From: Prorocentrum cordatum
Lineage: Eukaryota > Sar > Dinophyceae > Prorocentrales > Prorocentraceae
Assembly (NCBI GenBank): GCA_963575745.1
Contig: CAUYUJ010018305.1
Location: 194,501 to 258,500, forward strand
Direction of reading: 5' to 3'
DNA length: 64,000 nt
Position 1 is the stretch's first letter; each line of letters starts with the position of its first letter. Positions 11,815-22,925 of this stretch are shown piece by piece. Under the pieces are notes generated by a model that searched no databases, had not been told where the DNA came from, and saw only the letters and a list, made by a program, of their open reading frames with translations. The position numbers and the translations under genes were made by a program.

Positions 11815-12050
11815 TCTAGATGCCCACTTTCGATTTGTTACCAGAGTTGGGGTCCGAACAATTGTTCGTGCTCTGCTAATTTTCAGAGAGATAATAATAA
11901 CTTCTTTGATCGCTCGAGCTGCCAGAGTTGTTCGGCGCAGCAATCTGAAGGAACTCATAGGTCGCGCTAGTCTCAAGTATTCAGATGCCGAACTCGTTTT
12001 GCTTCCAGAGTTGGATTGCAAAACTTACGCTATCGAGGAAACCCGCATAC
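11815..12050 (-). repeat. Satellite-like repeat, inverted copy
   Basis: Read on the minus strand this contains 'cgagttcggcatctgaatacttgagac', then 'tagcagagcacgaacaatt' and 'aactctggtaac'. These match in order the ~170-bp monomers at 17291-17800 on the plus strand. It lies between the 3' tail of the LINE and the 78-bp minisatellite. Confidence 0.6.
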
Positions 12051-12065
12051 TTGATTTAAGTCTTA

Positions 12066-14150
12066 TGTGTTTGCCTGCCGCGGAACTGCTACGCCTGCCG
12101 CGCTTTGCGAGCGTGCGACCCTTGCGCGCCCCCCCTGGTGTCGAGGAAATGCTACGCCTGCCGCGCTTTGCGAGCGTGCGACGGATAGAGACCGCACCCC
12201 CTGCGCACCCCCCCTTGGTGTCGAGGAAATGCTACGCTTGCCGCGCTTTGCGAGCGTGCGGCGGATCGAGCCCGCACCCCCTGCGCAACCCCCCTAGTGT
12301 GGAGGAAATGCTACGCCTGCCGCGCTTTGCGACCGTGCGGCGGATAGAGACCGCACCCCCTGCGCACCCCCCGTGGTGTGGAGGAAATGCCACGCCTGCC
12401 GCGCTGTGCGAGCGTGCGACGGATACAGACCGCACCAACTGCGCACCCCCTCTCGTGTCGATGAACTACCACGCCTGCTGCGCTTTGCGAGCGTGCGACG
12501 GATGGAGACCGCATCCCCTGCGCACCTCCTGGTGTCGAGGAAATGCCACGCCTGCCGCGCTTTGCGAGCGTGCGCCGGATACGGACCGCACCCCCTGCGC
12601 ACCCCCCCTGGTGTCGAGGAAAGCCACGCCTGCCGCGCTTTTTGCGAGCGTGCGACGGATAGAGACCGCACCCCCTGCGCGCACCCCCTGGTGTCGAGGA
12701 AATGTCACGCCTGCCGCGCTTTGCGGGCGTGCGACGGATAGAGACCGCACCCCCTGCGCCCCCCCCTGGTGTCGAAGGAATGCCACGCCTGCCGCGATTT
12801 GCAAACGTGCGACGGATAGAGACCGCACCCCCAGCGCACCCCCTCTCGTGTCGATACACTACCACGCCTGCCGCGCTTTGCGAGCGTGCGACGGATAGAG
12901 ACCGCACCCCTGCGCCCGCTCCTGGTGTGGAGGAAATGGCCACGCCTGCCGCGCTGTGCGAGCGTGCGACGGATGCAGACCGCACCAACTGCGCACCCCC
13001 TCTCGTGTCGATGAACTACCACGCCTGCCGCGCATTGCGAGCGTGCGACGGATGGAGACCGCATCCCCTGCGCACCCTCCTGGTGTCGAAGAAATGCCAC
13101 GCTTGCCGCGCTTTGCGAGCGTGCGCCGGATAGAGACCGCACCCCCTGCGCACCCCCTCTGGTGTCGAGGAAATGCCACGCCTGCCGCGCTTTGCGAGCG
13201 TGCGACGGATAGAGACCGCACCCCCTGCGCACCCCCCCTGGTGTCGAGGAAATGCTACGCCTGCCGCGCTTTGCGACCGTGCGACGGATAGAGACCGCAC
13301 CCCCTGCGCACCCCCCTGGTGTGGAGGAAATGCCACGCCTGCCGCGCTGTGCGAGCGTGCGACGGATACAGACCGCACCAACTGCGCACCCCCTCTCGTG
13401 TCGATGAACTACCACGCCTGCCGCGCTTTGCGAGCGTGCGACGGATACAGACCGCACCCCCTGCGCACCCCCCTGGTGTCGAGGAAATGCCACGCCTGCC
13501 GCGCTTTGCGAGCGTGCGACGGATACAGACCGCACCAACTGCGCACCCCCTCTCGTGTCGATGAACTGCCACGCCTGCCGCGCTTTGCGAGCGTGCGACG
13601 GATAGAGACCGCACCCCCTGCGCACCCTCCTGGTGTCGAGGAAATGCCACGCCTGCCGCGCTTTGCGAGCGTGCGACGGATAGAGACCGCACCCCTGCGC
13701 ACCCCCTCTGGTGTCGAGGAAATGCCACGCCTGCCGCGCTTTGCGAGCGTGCGACGGATAGAGACCGCACCCCCTGCGCACCCCCCTGGTGTCGAGGAAA
13801 TGCACGCCTGCCGCGCTTTGCGGAGCGTGCGACGGATAGAGACCGCACCCCCTGCGCACCCCCCTGGTGTCGAGGAAATGCCACGCCTGCCGCGCTTTGC
13901 GGGCGTGCGACGGATAGAGACCGCACCCCCTGCGCACCCCCTCTGCTATCGAGGAAATGCCACGCCTGCCGCGCTTTGCGAACGTGCGACGGATAGAGAC
14001 CGCACCCCCTGCGCACCCCCCTGGTGTCGAGGAAATGCCACGCTTGCCGCGTTTTGCGAGCGTGCGACGGATAGAGACCGCACTGAGAGACCACCCCCTG
14101 CGCACCCCCTGTGGTGTCGAGAAACTGCTGCGCCTGCCACGTATCCGGCG
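12066..14150 (+). repeat. ~78-bp minisatellite, about 26 copies
   Basis: Tandem repeat of about 78-79 bp with core 'ccgcgctttgcgagcgtgcg', then 'acggatagagaccgcaccc' and 'ggtgtcgaggaaatg'. A second monomer type replaces the last part with 'caactgcgcaccccctctcgtgtcgatgaac' and recurs at irregular intervals (about 12430, 12835, 12985, 13375 and 13530). Since 78 is divisible by three, long open frames appear on both strands (up to about 460 codons on the minus strand). They are broken by 1-bp indels and give Pro/Arg/His-rich peptides. I treat it as a minisatellite, not a gene. Confidence 0.9.
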
Positions 14151-14166
14151 CGCACGAGCGTTGTAT

Positions 14167-14167
<1 letters not shown>

Positions 14168-14206
<39 letters not shown>

Positions 14207-14345
14207 GTGTGCGAGTGTGTGCATGCGTGCGGCTGTGTATAGACGCGTGTCTCGCGTGCTTGCCGTGCGCATGTGTTGAGCGCGGGTGAGGAGAGGAAGA
14301 GGGGGGGGAGGAGGGGGGGGGGGGGTGAGGAGGAGGAGACGCGGG
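14168..14345. repeat. GT microsatellite and G-rich tract
   Basis: (TG)n at about 14168-14204 is followed by degenerate TG/CG sequence and a G-rich purine stretch at 14290-14330. It separates the minisatellite from the next LINE fragment. Confidence 0.9.
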
Positions 14346-14559
14346 TGCGCCGCGGCAGGGAAGAAAACCAGAACCCCACGAAACATGTGGGGAACTATTC
14401 GTAGTCTATTAGTTCTTTAGCGATGCGATGCCTTTTTTTGATTTTTCCGTCCTTCTCCTCCTCCTGCTTTTTATTTCGTTCCTTCTCTTCCTCAGTCTGC
14501 TTCATCTCTTTCTCCCTCACTCCTTTTTTTCCTCCAGTCCTCCTCCGTGAGACCGCGCC

Positions 14560-15598
14560 CTTACACGCGCGGCGTGCGAGATTGCCGCGCCCGCGTTGCG
14601 CGAGGAAGCTCTGCGAGTTCCCGGCGGTAGCCACGGTGGACGGTTTACCTCCGGGTCGCAGTCTCAGCGCTTGGCGAGAACAATGCGGAAGCTTACGCCG
14701 CTATGCGCCAGCCAGTCTGAGCTCCACACTTGGGGTCAAGCAAACGGCGTTGCTTTTGATCCCTCCAAGGAGAGTATGCGAATCCTCTCGCATTCCCGTC
14801 TGCGCGGCGACGGTTTTAGATCCTTGCGAGTCGTCTTTGATTGCAAGCTTTTGATGGGCGATGTGATCTCGGAGTGTGCGCGCGAAGCTGGCTGGCGCTG
14901 CTCTTCTATTCCCCATTGCCACAGGTATTGCAGCGCTCGGGAACTGATTCTCGTGTTCAAAAGCAGTGTTTTGTCTTATATTGAATATCGGGCGGCAGCT
15001 ATAAGCTACGCCTCGTCCTCTGCCCCGTCGGTTATAGAATCTGTGCAACGTCGTTTTCTACGCGCTCTGGAGCTATCAGACGAAGCCGCATTGTTGGATC
15101 ATGGCCTCGCTTCTTTGTGTGTCCGCCGAGACATCGCCATTCTCGGTCTCATTCATCGCAGTGCTATTGGCCCGGGTCCTCCCATGTTTGCCCAATTCTT
15201 CCGCCTTTCCCTTGCCCCTGCCTCTTCCCGTTCCTTCCCCATTCTCCGCCCCCCCCCTCAACAGGCAAGTTTTCGATCCTTGCAATGTTTTCTCGCCAGA
15301 TTATGTTCTCCGGTACGCTCTGGGGGGCGTTCGTTCGTGCAATATTTTTCCACAGGCTATCGTTAACCAATTGTCTGTTCGCGACTTTCAACAGTGTCTT
15401 AGAGCTTTCCGGTGCTCGCGTGTGCGCGCAGGAGACGCGCAGTGTTGCACTTTGCTGTCGTGGCGCCAATCCTTCGCTTTTCACCCGCTCTTGGCCCATC
15501 GTGCGTGGCCGCCGGCTTGAGCAGGGTGTCGTTTGTTTCCCTCGTTCCTTTCTTCTTCCCCCCCTTCCTTTTTTTTGTTTTTTTTTCTTTTTTTTTTT

Positions 15599-15645
<47 letters not shown>

Positions 15646-15789
15646 TCTCTCTCTCTTCCGTCCCAGTTTTTTTTTTTTTTTTGGGGGGGGGTATTTTTAG
15701 TGCAAAATGTCTCCCATCGATCGGCGGCCGCTTGTTCGCCTGTCGGAAAAAGGCAAGTGGTGAGGAGTTCATGCGTGTCCGAGGCTGAT
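14560..15789 (+). pseudogene. Third LINE fragment: RT thumb region and 3' end
   Basis: The open frame 14596-15366 carries ELHTWGQANGVAFDPSKES (residues 42-60), FRSLRVVFDCKLLM (74-87), SYIEYRAAAISYAS (127-140), QRRFLRALELSDEAAL (151-166) and RRDIAILGLIHRSAIGPGPP (177-196). These are the same thumb and connection blocks as in the other LINE copies but diverged from all of them, so it is a separate subfamily. The catalytic RT core is absent, so the copy is 5'-truncated near 14600. After about 15230 the sequence turns into pyrimidine repeats and a G8 run. It ends in GAGGCTGAT (15781-15789) plus an A-rich tail, the 3' signature shared with the copies ending at 6391 and 11757. The long uninterrupted frame suggests younger age than the 5-7 kb copies. 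Confidence 0.8.
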
Positions 15790-16156
15790 ACAAGTTTAAA
15801 AATAAGATAAAACATTCAAAAAAAAGAAAACATCCAAGCATATTGAGGCAAAATAAAAAAGAACATAATCTAAACATTGACCAATATTGGACAGCGCCGG
15901 TCGTGTTTACACATTTGCAGTCGTGTCAACGCTGCCTAGTTTAAAACTTTTTTTATTATTGTCGTTTTGTTGTTTCTGTTTTTATATACATATATGTATA
16001 CATAAAGTCGAAGAGGAGAACAATGACGATATTGATGATCAAGGGAAGACATTCAGCATAAAGAGAAAGACAAACAACATGATAATACATACATATGTGT
16101 ATGTATGTATATATGTATGTTTGTTTGTATGTATATATGTATGTATATATATACAC

Positions 16157-16201
<45 letters not shown>

Positions 16202-16210
16202 TAAATATGA
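15790..16210. other. AT-rich DNA with TATG/TA microsatellite, no gene
   Basis: A-rich sequence after the LINE tail, then TATG repeats at about 16088-16160 and (TA)n at 16160-16196. No coding signal. Confidence 0.8.
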
Positions 16211-16319
16211 ATGGCCACGCGGTGCTTATTGCAAGGTCCGACATTTTTTTCAGTTCAGCATGGCGAGCTAGGCTGAGTCCGCATATGACCAGATTCGCTG
16301 GATTTCCAGCAGAAGGTGG

Positions 16320-16860
16320 TGACCCCCCATCAGCCCTTGTGTCGACAGTTTCGTAGATTGCAACCCCCAGGCACGGTGAGGTCCCGGCCAGATCGTGCCT
16401 CGCTCCGCCTGGACTCACCGGCAGTCTTGAAAGTGGCAGCCCGTGGGGGGCAAGGTCTAATTTAAGTTGGCGTGGATCACTCCGCACCCCGGCAGCCCTC
16501 GAAAGTGGCAGCCCTCGACAGTTGCGAGAGTTTCTTCACCCCTGGCGAGATCGAACATGACTATACATGGCGCTATTCCTGGAGCCACCAGCGAATATGT
16601 TTCGCAGATCGCAACCCTCCAGATGGCGAGGTTTAATTCGAGTTTGCCTGACGTGTCTGTGCATTGGTGTTTGACGAGGGTACTGCTTTCTGTGCGTATC
16701 GGATCCCTCGCCACGTTCTGTCTTGTATTCGCTCTCAGCGGCGCAGGCCGCGACCTAGTGGTGCGAGGGCGTCGGAGGGCCTCACTCCGCTGCGCCCCAG
16801 CAGCCCTCGAAAGTGGCAACAGTTTCACTGGGGGCCCGCGGTGGCCCGTTAGATTTGGTT
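16320..16860 (+). repeat. Diverged ~115-bp repeat block
   Basis: Repeated phrases 'cagccctcgaaagtggca', 'gtttcgcagatcgcaaccc' and 'atggcgaggt' occur several times. The same phrases make up the better-preserved array at 18020-18412. Open frames across it differ between strands and hold no domain. Confidence 0.65.
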
Positions 16861-17275
16861 ACCGCCGGGAACCCAGAGCTCGATATGCACGAATGGGATG
16901 CGGACGCGGCAATCTCGCATTCCGCGCGCGCGAGGGTGCGGTTCCATGGAGGAGGGCGTGGAGGAAAAGAAGGAGTGATGAGGAGGAGATCGGGGAGGCC
17001 GAGGAAGACGAAGAGACGGAGAAAACAGACCAGGCGGATGAGAAGGGGGGGAGGAGGAAGAGCGGGAATGACAAGCAGGAGGGAGGTGGAGAGGGAGAAG
17101 AGGGGCGATGATGGTGAAGAGGAGGAAGATCAGGAGAAGAAGGAAGAGAAGGAGCAGGGGCAGAAATGGAAGAAGGAGCAGATGAAGGAGGAACGGGAGG
17201 AGGAGAAGGAGAAGAAGGAAGAGGACGAGAAGCAGGAGTACGAGTACTTGTTTTCGGGTTTCAGCATTTTTTTTT
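16861..17275 (+). other. Purine-rich low-complexity DNA
   Basis: From about 16940 the plus strand is almost entirely A and G (GAGGAGGAA-type) and would encode a Glu/Lys/Arg-rich peptide in any frame. No gene is supported. Confidence 0.7.
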
Positions 17276-17284
17276 TGTTTCGGA

Positions 17285-18010
17285 CACGGCTATGGTAGCA
17301 GGCCAAGTCCAGGCATATAGATACTTGGGAATAGAGCGTATGATGAACTCTTCCCGGTTGCTGTGCCAAACAGCTTTGTAGCTCATCTCAAGCTCGAGTT
17401 ACATCGAGAACGCATCATCATCTCTAAAATGATTAGCAGAGTACGAATCATTTTTCGGATCCAGCTCTGGTAGCAGACCGAGTTCGGGCATCTAGATACT
17501 TCAGACTTTGCTTCTGATTCTCTGTCGATTGCTATGCCAAACAGCTTGTAGCTCATCTGCAGCTTGAGTTAATTAAGACACTCATCACTATCTCTAAAAA
17601 ATCTAGCAGAGTACGAACAGATTTTTGGACCCAGCTCTGGTAGCAGGCCGAGTTCGGACATCTAGATACTCGAGACTAACGCGCCTGATGATTCTAGATA
17701 GATAAGGTGTGCCTGCCAGCTCTGTAGCTCTTCTACAGCTCGAGATAAGTTCAGAAAGCCGCCAGCACTTGTGGAGATAACACTCAACAGCCGATCCCGT
17801 CTGATTCCTTTTAAGCAGTAGTATATACTGGATCGACCTGATATTAAGATGGCGAGCGACGGTGCGATCGAAAATAAACTATTAGAGTTCTATCGAATGC
17901 TCAAATTCAGAGACATCGAATTTAAACCGAGCGCAATTATGCAAAACTTCCGTCGAGATTTTTGCCAACTAGCCCCCCAGCTTGCCGGAATTACTCTCTA
18001 GCTTCGTGGC
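17285..18010 (+). repeat. ~170-bp satellite-like tandem repeat, three to four monomers
   Basis: Monomers begin at about 17291, 17468 and 17638. Each contains 'ctggtagcag.ccgagttc.g.catctagatact', an internal 'ctgtagctcatct.cagct.gagtt' block and 'agcagagtacgaa'. A partial fourth unit runs to about 18010. Related sequence occurs inverted at 11815-12050 and as a fragment at 5070-5245, so this is a dispersed family with a local tandem array. Confidence 0.75.
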
Positions 18011-18019
18011 TTCGCTCTT

Positions 18020-18412
18020 AGGGAAGCTCTACGAGTCGCAGATCGCCCCCCATGGATGGCGAGGTTTAATCTCAGTCTGCGTGGGGCGTCACTCCGCTGG
18101 ACCCCCCAGCAGCCCTCAAAAGTAGCGACAGTTTCAAAGATCGCAGCCCCCAGGGATGGCGAGGTCTAGTCTGTTTTCGAATGTGGCGACAGTTTCGCAG
18201 ATCGCACCCCCCAGGGATGGCGAGGTCTAATCTGAGTCTGCGTAGGGCGTCACTGTGGTGGCCACCCCAGCAACCCTCAAAAGTAGCGACAGTTTCACAG
18301 ATCGCAGCCCCCCAGGAATGGCGAGGTCTCTGAGTTTGCGTGGGGCGTCACTCCGCTGGCCACCCTGGCAGCCCTCGAAAGTGGCGGCAGTTTCACAGAT
18401 CGCAGCCCGACG
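18020..18412 (+). repeat. ~115-bp tandem repeat
   Basis: About four units of 'cagatcgcagcccccagggatggcgaggtctaatctgagtctgcgtggggcgtcactccgctgg' type (described in parts: 'ggatggcgaggtcta', 'ggcgtcactccgctgg', 'gcagccctcaaaagtagcga'). It is homologous to the diverged block at 16320-16860. Confidence 0.8.
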
Positions 18413-18668
18413 ATAGGAGGGGGGGAGAGAGGAGGAGGCGGGAGGAGGAAGAAGACGCGACCGCAGTGCTCTATGCATAACGAGTACCCAACGCGGGAGG
18501 GTTGGGGACAAAAATTAAACAAAGTGCATTGAAAATTGTGTTTCTGTAGAAAAGCCACCGAATATTGCGCGTTTGCGATCGCGCACGCAGTGCACTCCGT
18601 GTGCTTCATTTTGTTCAAGACATTCTTGCGTTGGCCTTTTGGCCAAGGGCGTTTGTCCGCATTTCAAG

Positions 18669-19112
18669 TTAGCGCCGTTGTGCACTCGGCTTGTTCGGTA
18701 ATTGTGGACATTTGCGCAGTTGAAGCGTTCTGTGCAGATCAGCATTCGACGGCGTTCCACGCTTGTAAATCGGGAGATTTGTGGGCGCCAACGCTGCGGC
18801 CACACCTGAATCGACGATCCGCAGGCCAGCTCGGCTAGATGGAAAGACAGCTTTTGAGCAGTGCTTCAAAACAATCGCTTGGATCAGATCCGGACCCGCG
18901 CCGCTGTCTGGAGAGAGCGCCGGGCATGGCGGTTGCGCGGGGTATGAAAGAAGCAAGGAGGGACCAAAAAGGGAATGATCGCTGAATTCGTTTTGGATTT
19001 TAGTGCGCGAGTGGCAGCAAAATAATGCGCAAAGACTTCTGCCTGCGCATCCCGAGACAGAGCCAAGCGCCGTTCGTGCGCTCAAGCGCTGGGCTGCTGG
19101 GTTTCGATGCAC
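18669..19112 (-). pseudogene. LINE RT N-terminal fragment
   Basis: The minus frame contains SPDSGAGPDLIQAIVLKHC, which aligns with DSGAGPDGAPARLLKIC at 9700-9745 in the plus-strand LINE. That block is the GPDG motif near the start of LINE RTs. The neighbouring FPSSRAGLRIVDSG is plausible RT sequence but not diagnostic. No palm motifs A-C follow before unrelated repeats at 18412, so only the start survives. Confidence 0.45.
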
Positions 19113-19659
19113 CGGGCATCAGATGATTGGATCAACCCACCATTGCTTGCAACGTCTTCTGAGGGGGCGTAAGGGGCCACGCGCGTGGATCGCGTGTGCC
19201 AAATGCGCGCGAAGCAGACCTTGGTTCCGTGCCGCGCTTGTTGCGGGGGCGGTCGCAGTGCCGGCGGCCTCGCAGTTGCTGCGGACAAGATCGAGACAGC
19301 GCGGATCCAGCCAAGAGTGAGCTCTGAAATTGACCAGCGCTGCAAAGGATGAAAGCTGCAATTCCTTACCAAATCGCGTTGCTAATGAAGGCTGCTGCTG
19401 CTGCTGCGCTGGGCGTCGCGGAATCTATCCGCCGCCGGTCCTCGGAACTTAGTAACCGATGCAAGTCGTGCCATTGAGCGCGAGAGTAAAGCCGATGAGT
19501 GCGCATGGAGGTTTAAGATAAAAAGGCGGAAGGGGGGCGCGAAGGGAGATGGGGCAATGATCAGGCAAGTGATTTAAGATTTCCACAGTGGGCTGTCACG
19601 TAAAACAAGATCGAGAAGACGCGGGCCGCGAGTCGGCTGACGTGCGCATTGGAAGCAGC

Positions 19660-20340
19660 TTAATCTCGGAGGGCCGTGGCTGCTGACATCGTGTGCGGCG
19701 ACTGACGCAAGCAGCCAGTGTGGTGCGCGTTCGTATCATCTTCGATCGTGCTGCGTATATGCTGCTGCTCTAACTCGCGCAACGTAACCCCCAAGCTTGG
19801 AAACGAAAGGCCTCCGCTATAGTATGGATGCCTGTTCCAATATCGTAGAAGTACTGGATCTGCGTGACAGTCAATCGGTAGCCCGTTTTCGGCGAACTCT
19901 GATACTTTTGCGAATGAAACAACGTCGGAATGATATTCGGCAGCAACAACCGCAACACCACCCCCGTGAACTTTCCTGTCCCGACGAGCGATCAAGGCAA
20001 GTCTCTCGAGACATGGATACCGAACGTTGCCGTCCAAATGCGCCCCACTGAGGCAAACCAGACGGGGGAGAGGTGGGGTGGGTGAGGCGAGCGCTGGGTT
20101 CTGCTTGCTTTGCGAGGAAACCTTGTATTTTAGAACAGAAGATGGTGCGATCAGAAAGATCGAAGACACGCGCTGGCCGGGATTCGCGCCGACCGCCTGC
20201 CCGAGGTGAACTCGCTGGATTAGGCTCCTGACGAGAGAACGAGGAGGAGAGGGCTTGAGAAAAAGAAGGATGAGGGCGAGGCAAACGAGGGAAACGAGGA
20301 GGGGGGGTGCCCGTGCCCTCCAGGAAAAGGCGCCGTGCAT
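19660..20340 (-). pseudogene. LINE APE-type endonuclease domain, degenerate
   Basis: The minus frame of about 226 codons, starting at 20340, reads like an endonuclease domain from residue 94 on. SGAHLDGNVRYPCLERLALI is followed by RRDRKVHGGGVAVVA (119-133), then DPVLLRYWNRHP, LRELEQQHIRSTIEDDTNAHH (187-207) and TALRD. The block EDDTNAHH stands where functional elements have GDFN-HH (compare GDFNVHH at about 9016-9036), so the GDFN motif has changed to DDTN. The first 90 residues of the frame are not LINE-like and are probably not translated. It lies between the ORF1-like and RT-like pieces of the same element. Confidence 0.65.
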
Positions 20341-20679
20341 TCGAAAATGCTGGGTTCAGGCACCCCGCGTTTGGATCTGGGCTGAGGCGGCCCTCGCTCC
20401 GATTCCTGCAAACGGAATGTTCGGGTTCAGGTGGGCTGCGCTCGGGCTAGGCCGGGCCCCGCTCGCTGAATTAACCGGTTTAAGCCGGGTGGCGCATGAA
20501 GTGACCTGGGCCGCGCTGCTCTGGCTTGATAGCTGTGCGCTCGGAGAACTGGTGCCGCGACGTAATTTCCGTTATAGATACTCCTCAATGGCGACGCTGC
20601 TGATCTGGGACCGCGACGACGAAGTCTGCCTGGGGGAGACCGCTCACTATCCGCAAAGTGGAGGGCGGGACACACGTCA

Positions 20680-21650
20680 AAGGAAACGGGCGAAGACGAG
20701 GAAGGAGTGGAAAAAGCGCCCCCCGGCCACCAGTGGGCCGGGAGCTTCAAGTGACAAAAAGGGGCCAGAAATTTCCCTCGAGCTCGCCGCTGCTCTGCTC
20801 GAATGCTGGTGCACCGTCGACAGCGACAGAACGCCCCTTAAAATCGGCGCGAACATCGCGACCTCCAGCCGCCTGCTCGACAAGCTCTGTGGCCTTTTTC
20901 AAAGCCCAATTTCTGGTAATGTTTACCTTGCTTGTTGCTGGCTTCAACGTGACTGAAGAATTGTCCGATGAACCGAATTTCGTGCCCCTGCCGCCAGCTT
21001 TCTGTAAAAACTCCCGCGCAGATACCATGTGTGAGAGTTGTAAGAATGAAGCAGAACTCGGCTGACGGTTGTTTCTCGGACCATTATGACAATGTCCAAC
21101 CGACGTCGGCCTTATCGATTGATCAATCGAATTTGCCGAACGCTGTCACTCAGACATGCGAGACTCGATGCTTATCGATTTGAAACCGATGGCGGCAACC
21201 TGAAGATTCGAAACATCCAACGGCTTGACGATGGCCAATGTCGCTTCGATGAAGGACTGAAGATGTTGGGTGATCCTTCAGCATTGGACGCGACCGCGCA
21301 GATCATCGAGCTCATCACGAACTGGATCCACCTCTCTCGAAATGGCGATTTTGGTCGCCTGCGTCTCTGGACTCAGCGCCTGCGCCACGATGCCCTTCGT
21401 CACGTTCAAGCGTCGGCGGTCTGCATCGGTCAATTTCGTGAACTCAGGTTCCATGAAACCAGACATCGACGTTAACTGGCTGGTTCGACTTGTGCTCCGC
21501 CAGGAGCTCACAGAAGCACTCGTGCAACTCACGGGTAAAAACGATGCGCGAGAAAACGAGTTTTCGAAAGCCGTTTCTGCATGCGCCCGGTGCTCTTTCC
21601 ACGCTCTGGAAATGACTTCATTGCCATACATGTTTTTCCGGTGCATTTAG
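20680..21650 (-). pseudogene. LINE ORF1-like region, minus strand
   Basis: The minus frame 21028-20747 contains KPATSKVNITRNWALKKATELVEQ, related to the block at 8120-8200 on the plus strand. Upstream, the minus frame 21646-21278 has NEVISRAWKEHRAHAETAFE and, near its C-terminus, REVDPVRDELDDLRGRV, a charged helical (coiled-coil-like) stretch typical of LINE ORF1 proteins. The two parts are in different frames. I recognise no named domain; the assignment rests on position upstream of an endonuclease and on the paralogy. Confidence 0.45.
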
Positions 21651-22490
21651 ATGAGGGGCCTGCGATGGAGAGCATGGTGCGCCAGTACCGTTTTGGATCA
21701 GGGCCGTTGACGATGCCAGTTGGTGCGTCTTCGCATCTTTTGTTTCAGGCGATATCACGGGGATTTTGATTTATGTGTTTTTTTTAGCGCGGCTTCTGCA
21801 TGTGTCGTCGTCTTCGTCGTCGTCGTTTTCGTTGTTGTCGTCGCTTCGTCGTCGTCGCGTTCATCCGTTCCTCATCTCCGTCTGTTTGATTCGATCGCAA
21901 AGTATTTCGCACAAAAACAACAACACTGATGGGAGGGGGGATCGGAGCAGCCAGGTTGAAACTTTTTGTTTTCTTGTCGGTTTGTGGGCCCGACATTTGG
22001 GTCCGACATTATGCGCGCGAACAGCTTGCTGGGCCCGACATTGGAAACGGCCTTGTCGTCCTCCTCATTGTTTCCTCTTCTCGTTGTCATTGTTTTACTT
22101 ATGTTTCTAGCGTGGTGCTCGAGGGCCGGTGTGGTGTTCGGTGCGCGCATGCGAACGCCTGTCTTAGGACAGTTCGGTTAGAGTTGGATGGCATGAGCTT
22201 GCGCCATTCCGCGCGCCCTCCAGTGCCCCAACGATTGTGGTGCGCGCGTTGTTGAGAAATTGAACGCGATGCGGAACGTGGGAAGCAGAAAGGGGAGGAG
22301 GGAAGAGGACGACGACGAGGCCATTACCTTTTCGGGTTCAGGGTGTCCCAAGCTTTGTTTTTGTTTTTTTCCAACAAAACGCGAATTGATATCACACGTG
22401 TAGCCAAAGTCGGCTTGGTCTTTTGCCTCGATTTCCCTTCTTTGGACTCCCACGTTCATTCATCTGTCCTTTTGTAAAACATGCTGAAAT
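21651..22490. other. No recognisable gene; short CGT/CGTCGTC repeats
   Basis: A CGTCGTCGT-rich stretch at about 21803-21865 gives Ser- and Val-rich open frames. The remainder shows no domain or repeat family that I can identify. Confidence 0.55.
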
Positions 22491-22499
22491 CTAGTGCGG

Positions 22500-22612
22500 G
22501 GGATGACGACGAGAGGAAGAGGAGGATAAGGAGGAAGAACAGGAGGAGGAGGAAGAGGGAGGAGGAGGAGGAGGACCAGAAGAGGGGAAGAAGGAAAAGG
22601 CGGAGGAGGAAG

Positions 22613-22690
<78 letters not shown>

Positions 22691-22925
22691 GGGATGAGGA
22701 GGAGGAGGAGGAGGAGGAGGAGGAGGAGGAGGAGGAGGAGGAGGGGGAGGAGGAAGAGGAGAGGATGAGGAGGAGGAGAAGGATGAGGAGAAGGGAGGAG
22801 GAGGAGGAGGAGGAGGAGGAGGAGGAGGAGGAGGAGGAGGGGGAGGAGGGGGAGGAGGACGAAGAGGAGGAGGAGGAGGAGGAGGAGCAGGAGGAGGGGG
22901 GAGAAGAGGATGAAACGGAAGAGGG
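22500..22925 (+). repeat. GAT and GAG trinucleotide arrays
   Basis: (GAT)n at about 22615-22690 is embedded in long (GAG)n and (GAGGA)n stretches to 22920. Poly-Met, poly-Ile and poly-Leu frames across it are artefacts of the repeat. Confidence 0.95.

Larger units (their letters stand above)
18540..21650 (-). mobile_element. Decayed minus-strand LINE
   Basis: Three pieces lie in the order expected for a LINE transcribed leftward: an ORF1-like region (21650-20680), an endonuclease domain (20110-19660) and the beginning of an RT (about 19110-18670). No single frame spans them, and no RT catalytic box is visible, so the 3' half is missing or too decayed to read. It is related to, but clearly diverged from, the plus-strand LINE at 7.85-11.76 kb. 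Confidence 0.6.

Noticed and set aside
12705-14105. 466-codon minus-strand open frame
   Set aside because: It lies entirely inside the 78-bp minisatellite, where the period keeps frames open on both strands; it has no unique sequence.
12066-14150. CRISPR-like array
   Set aside because: Units are contiguous with no unique spacers, and the host is a eukaryote.
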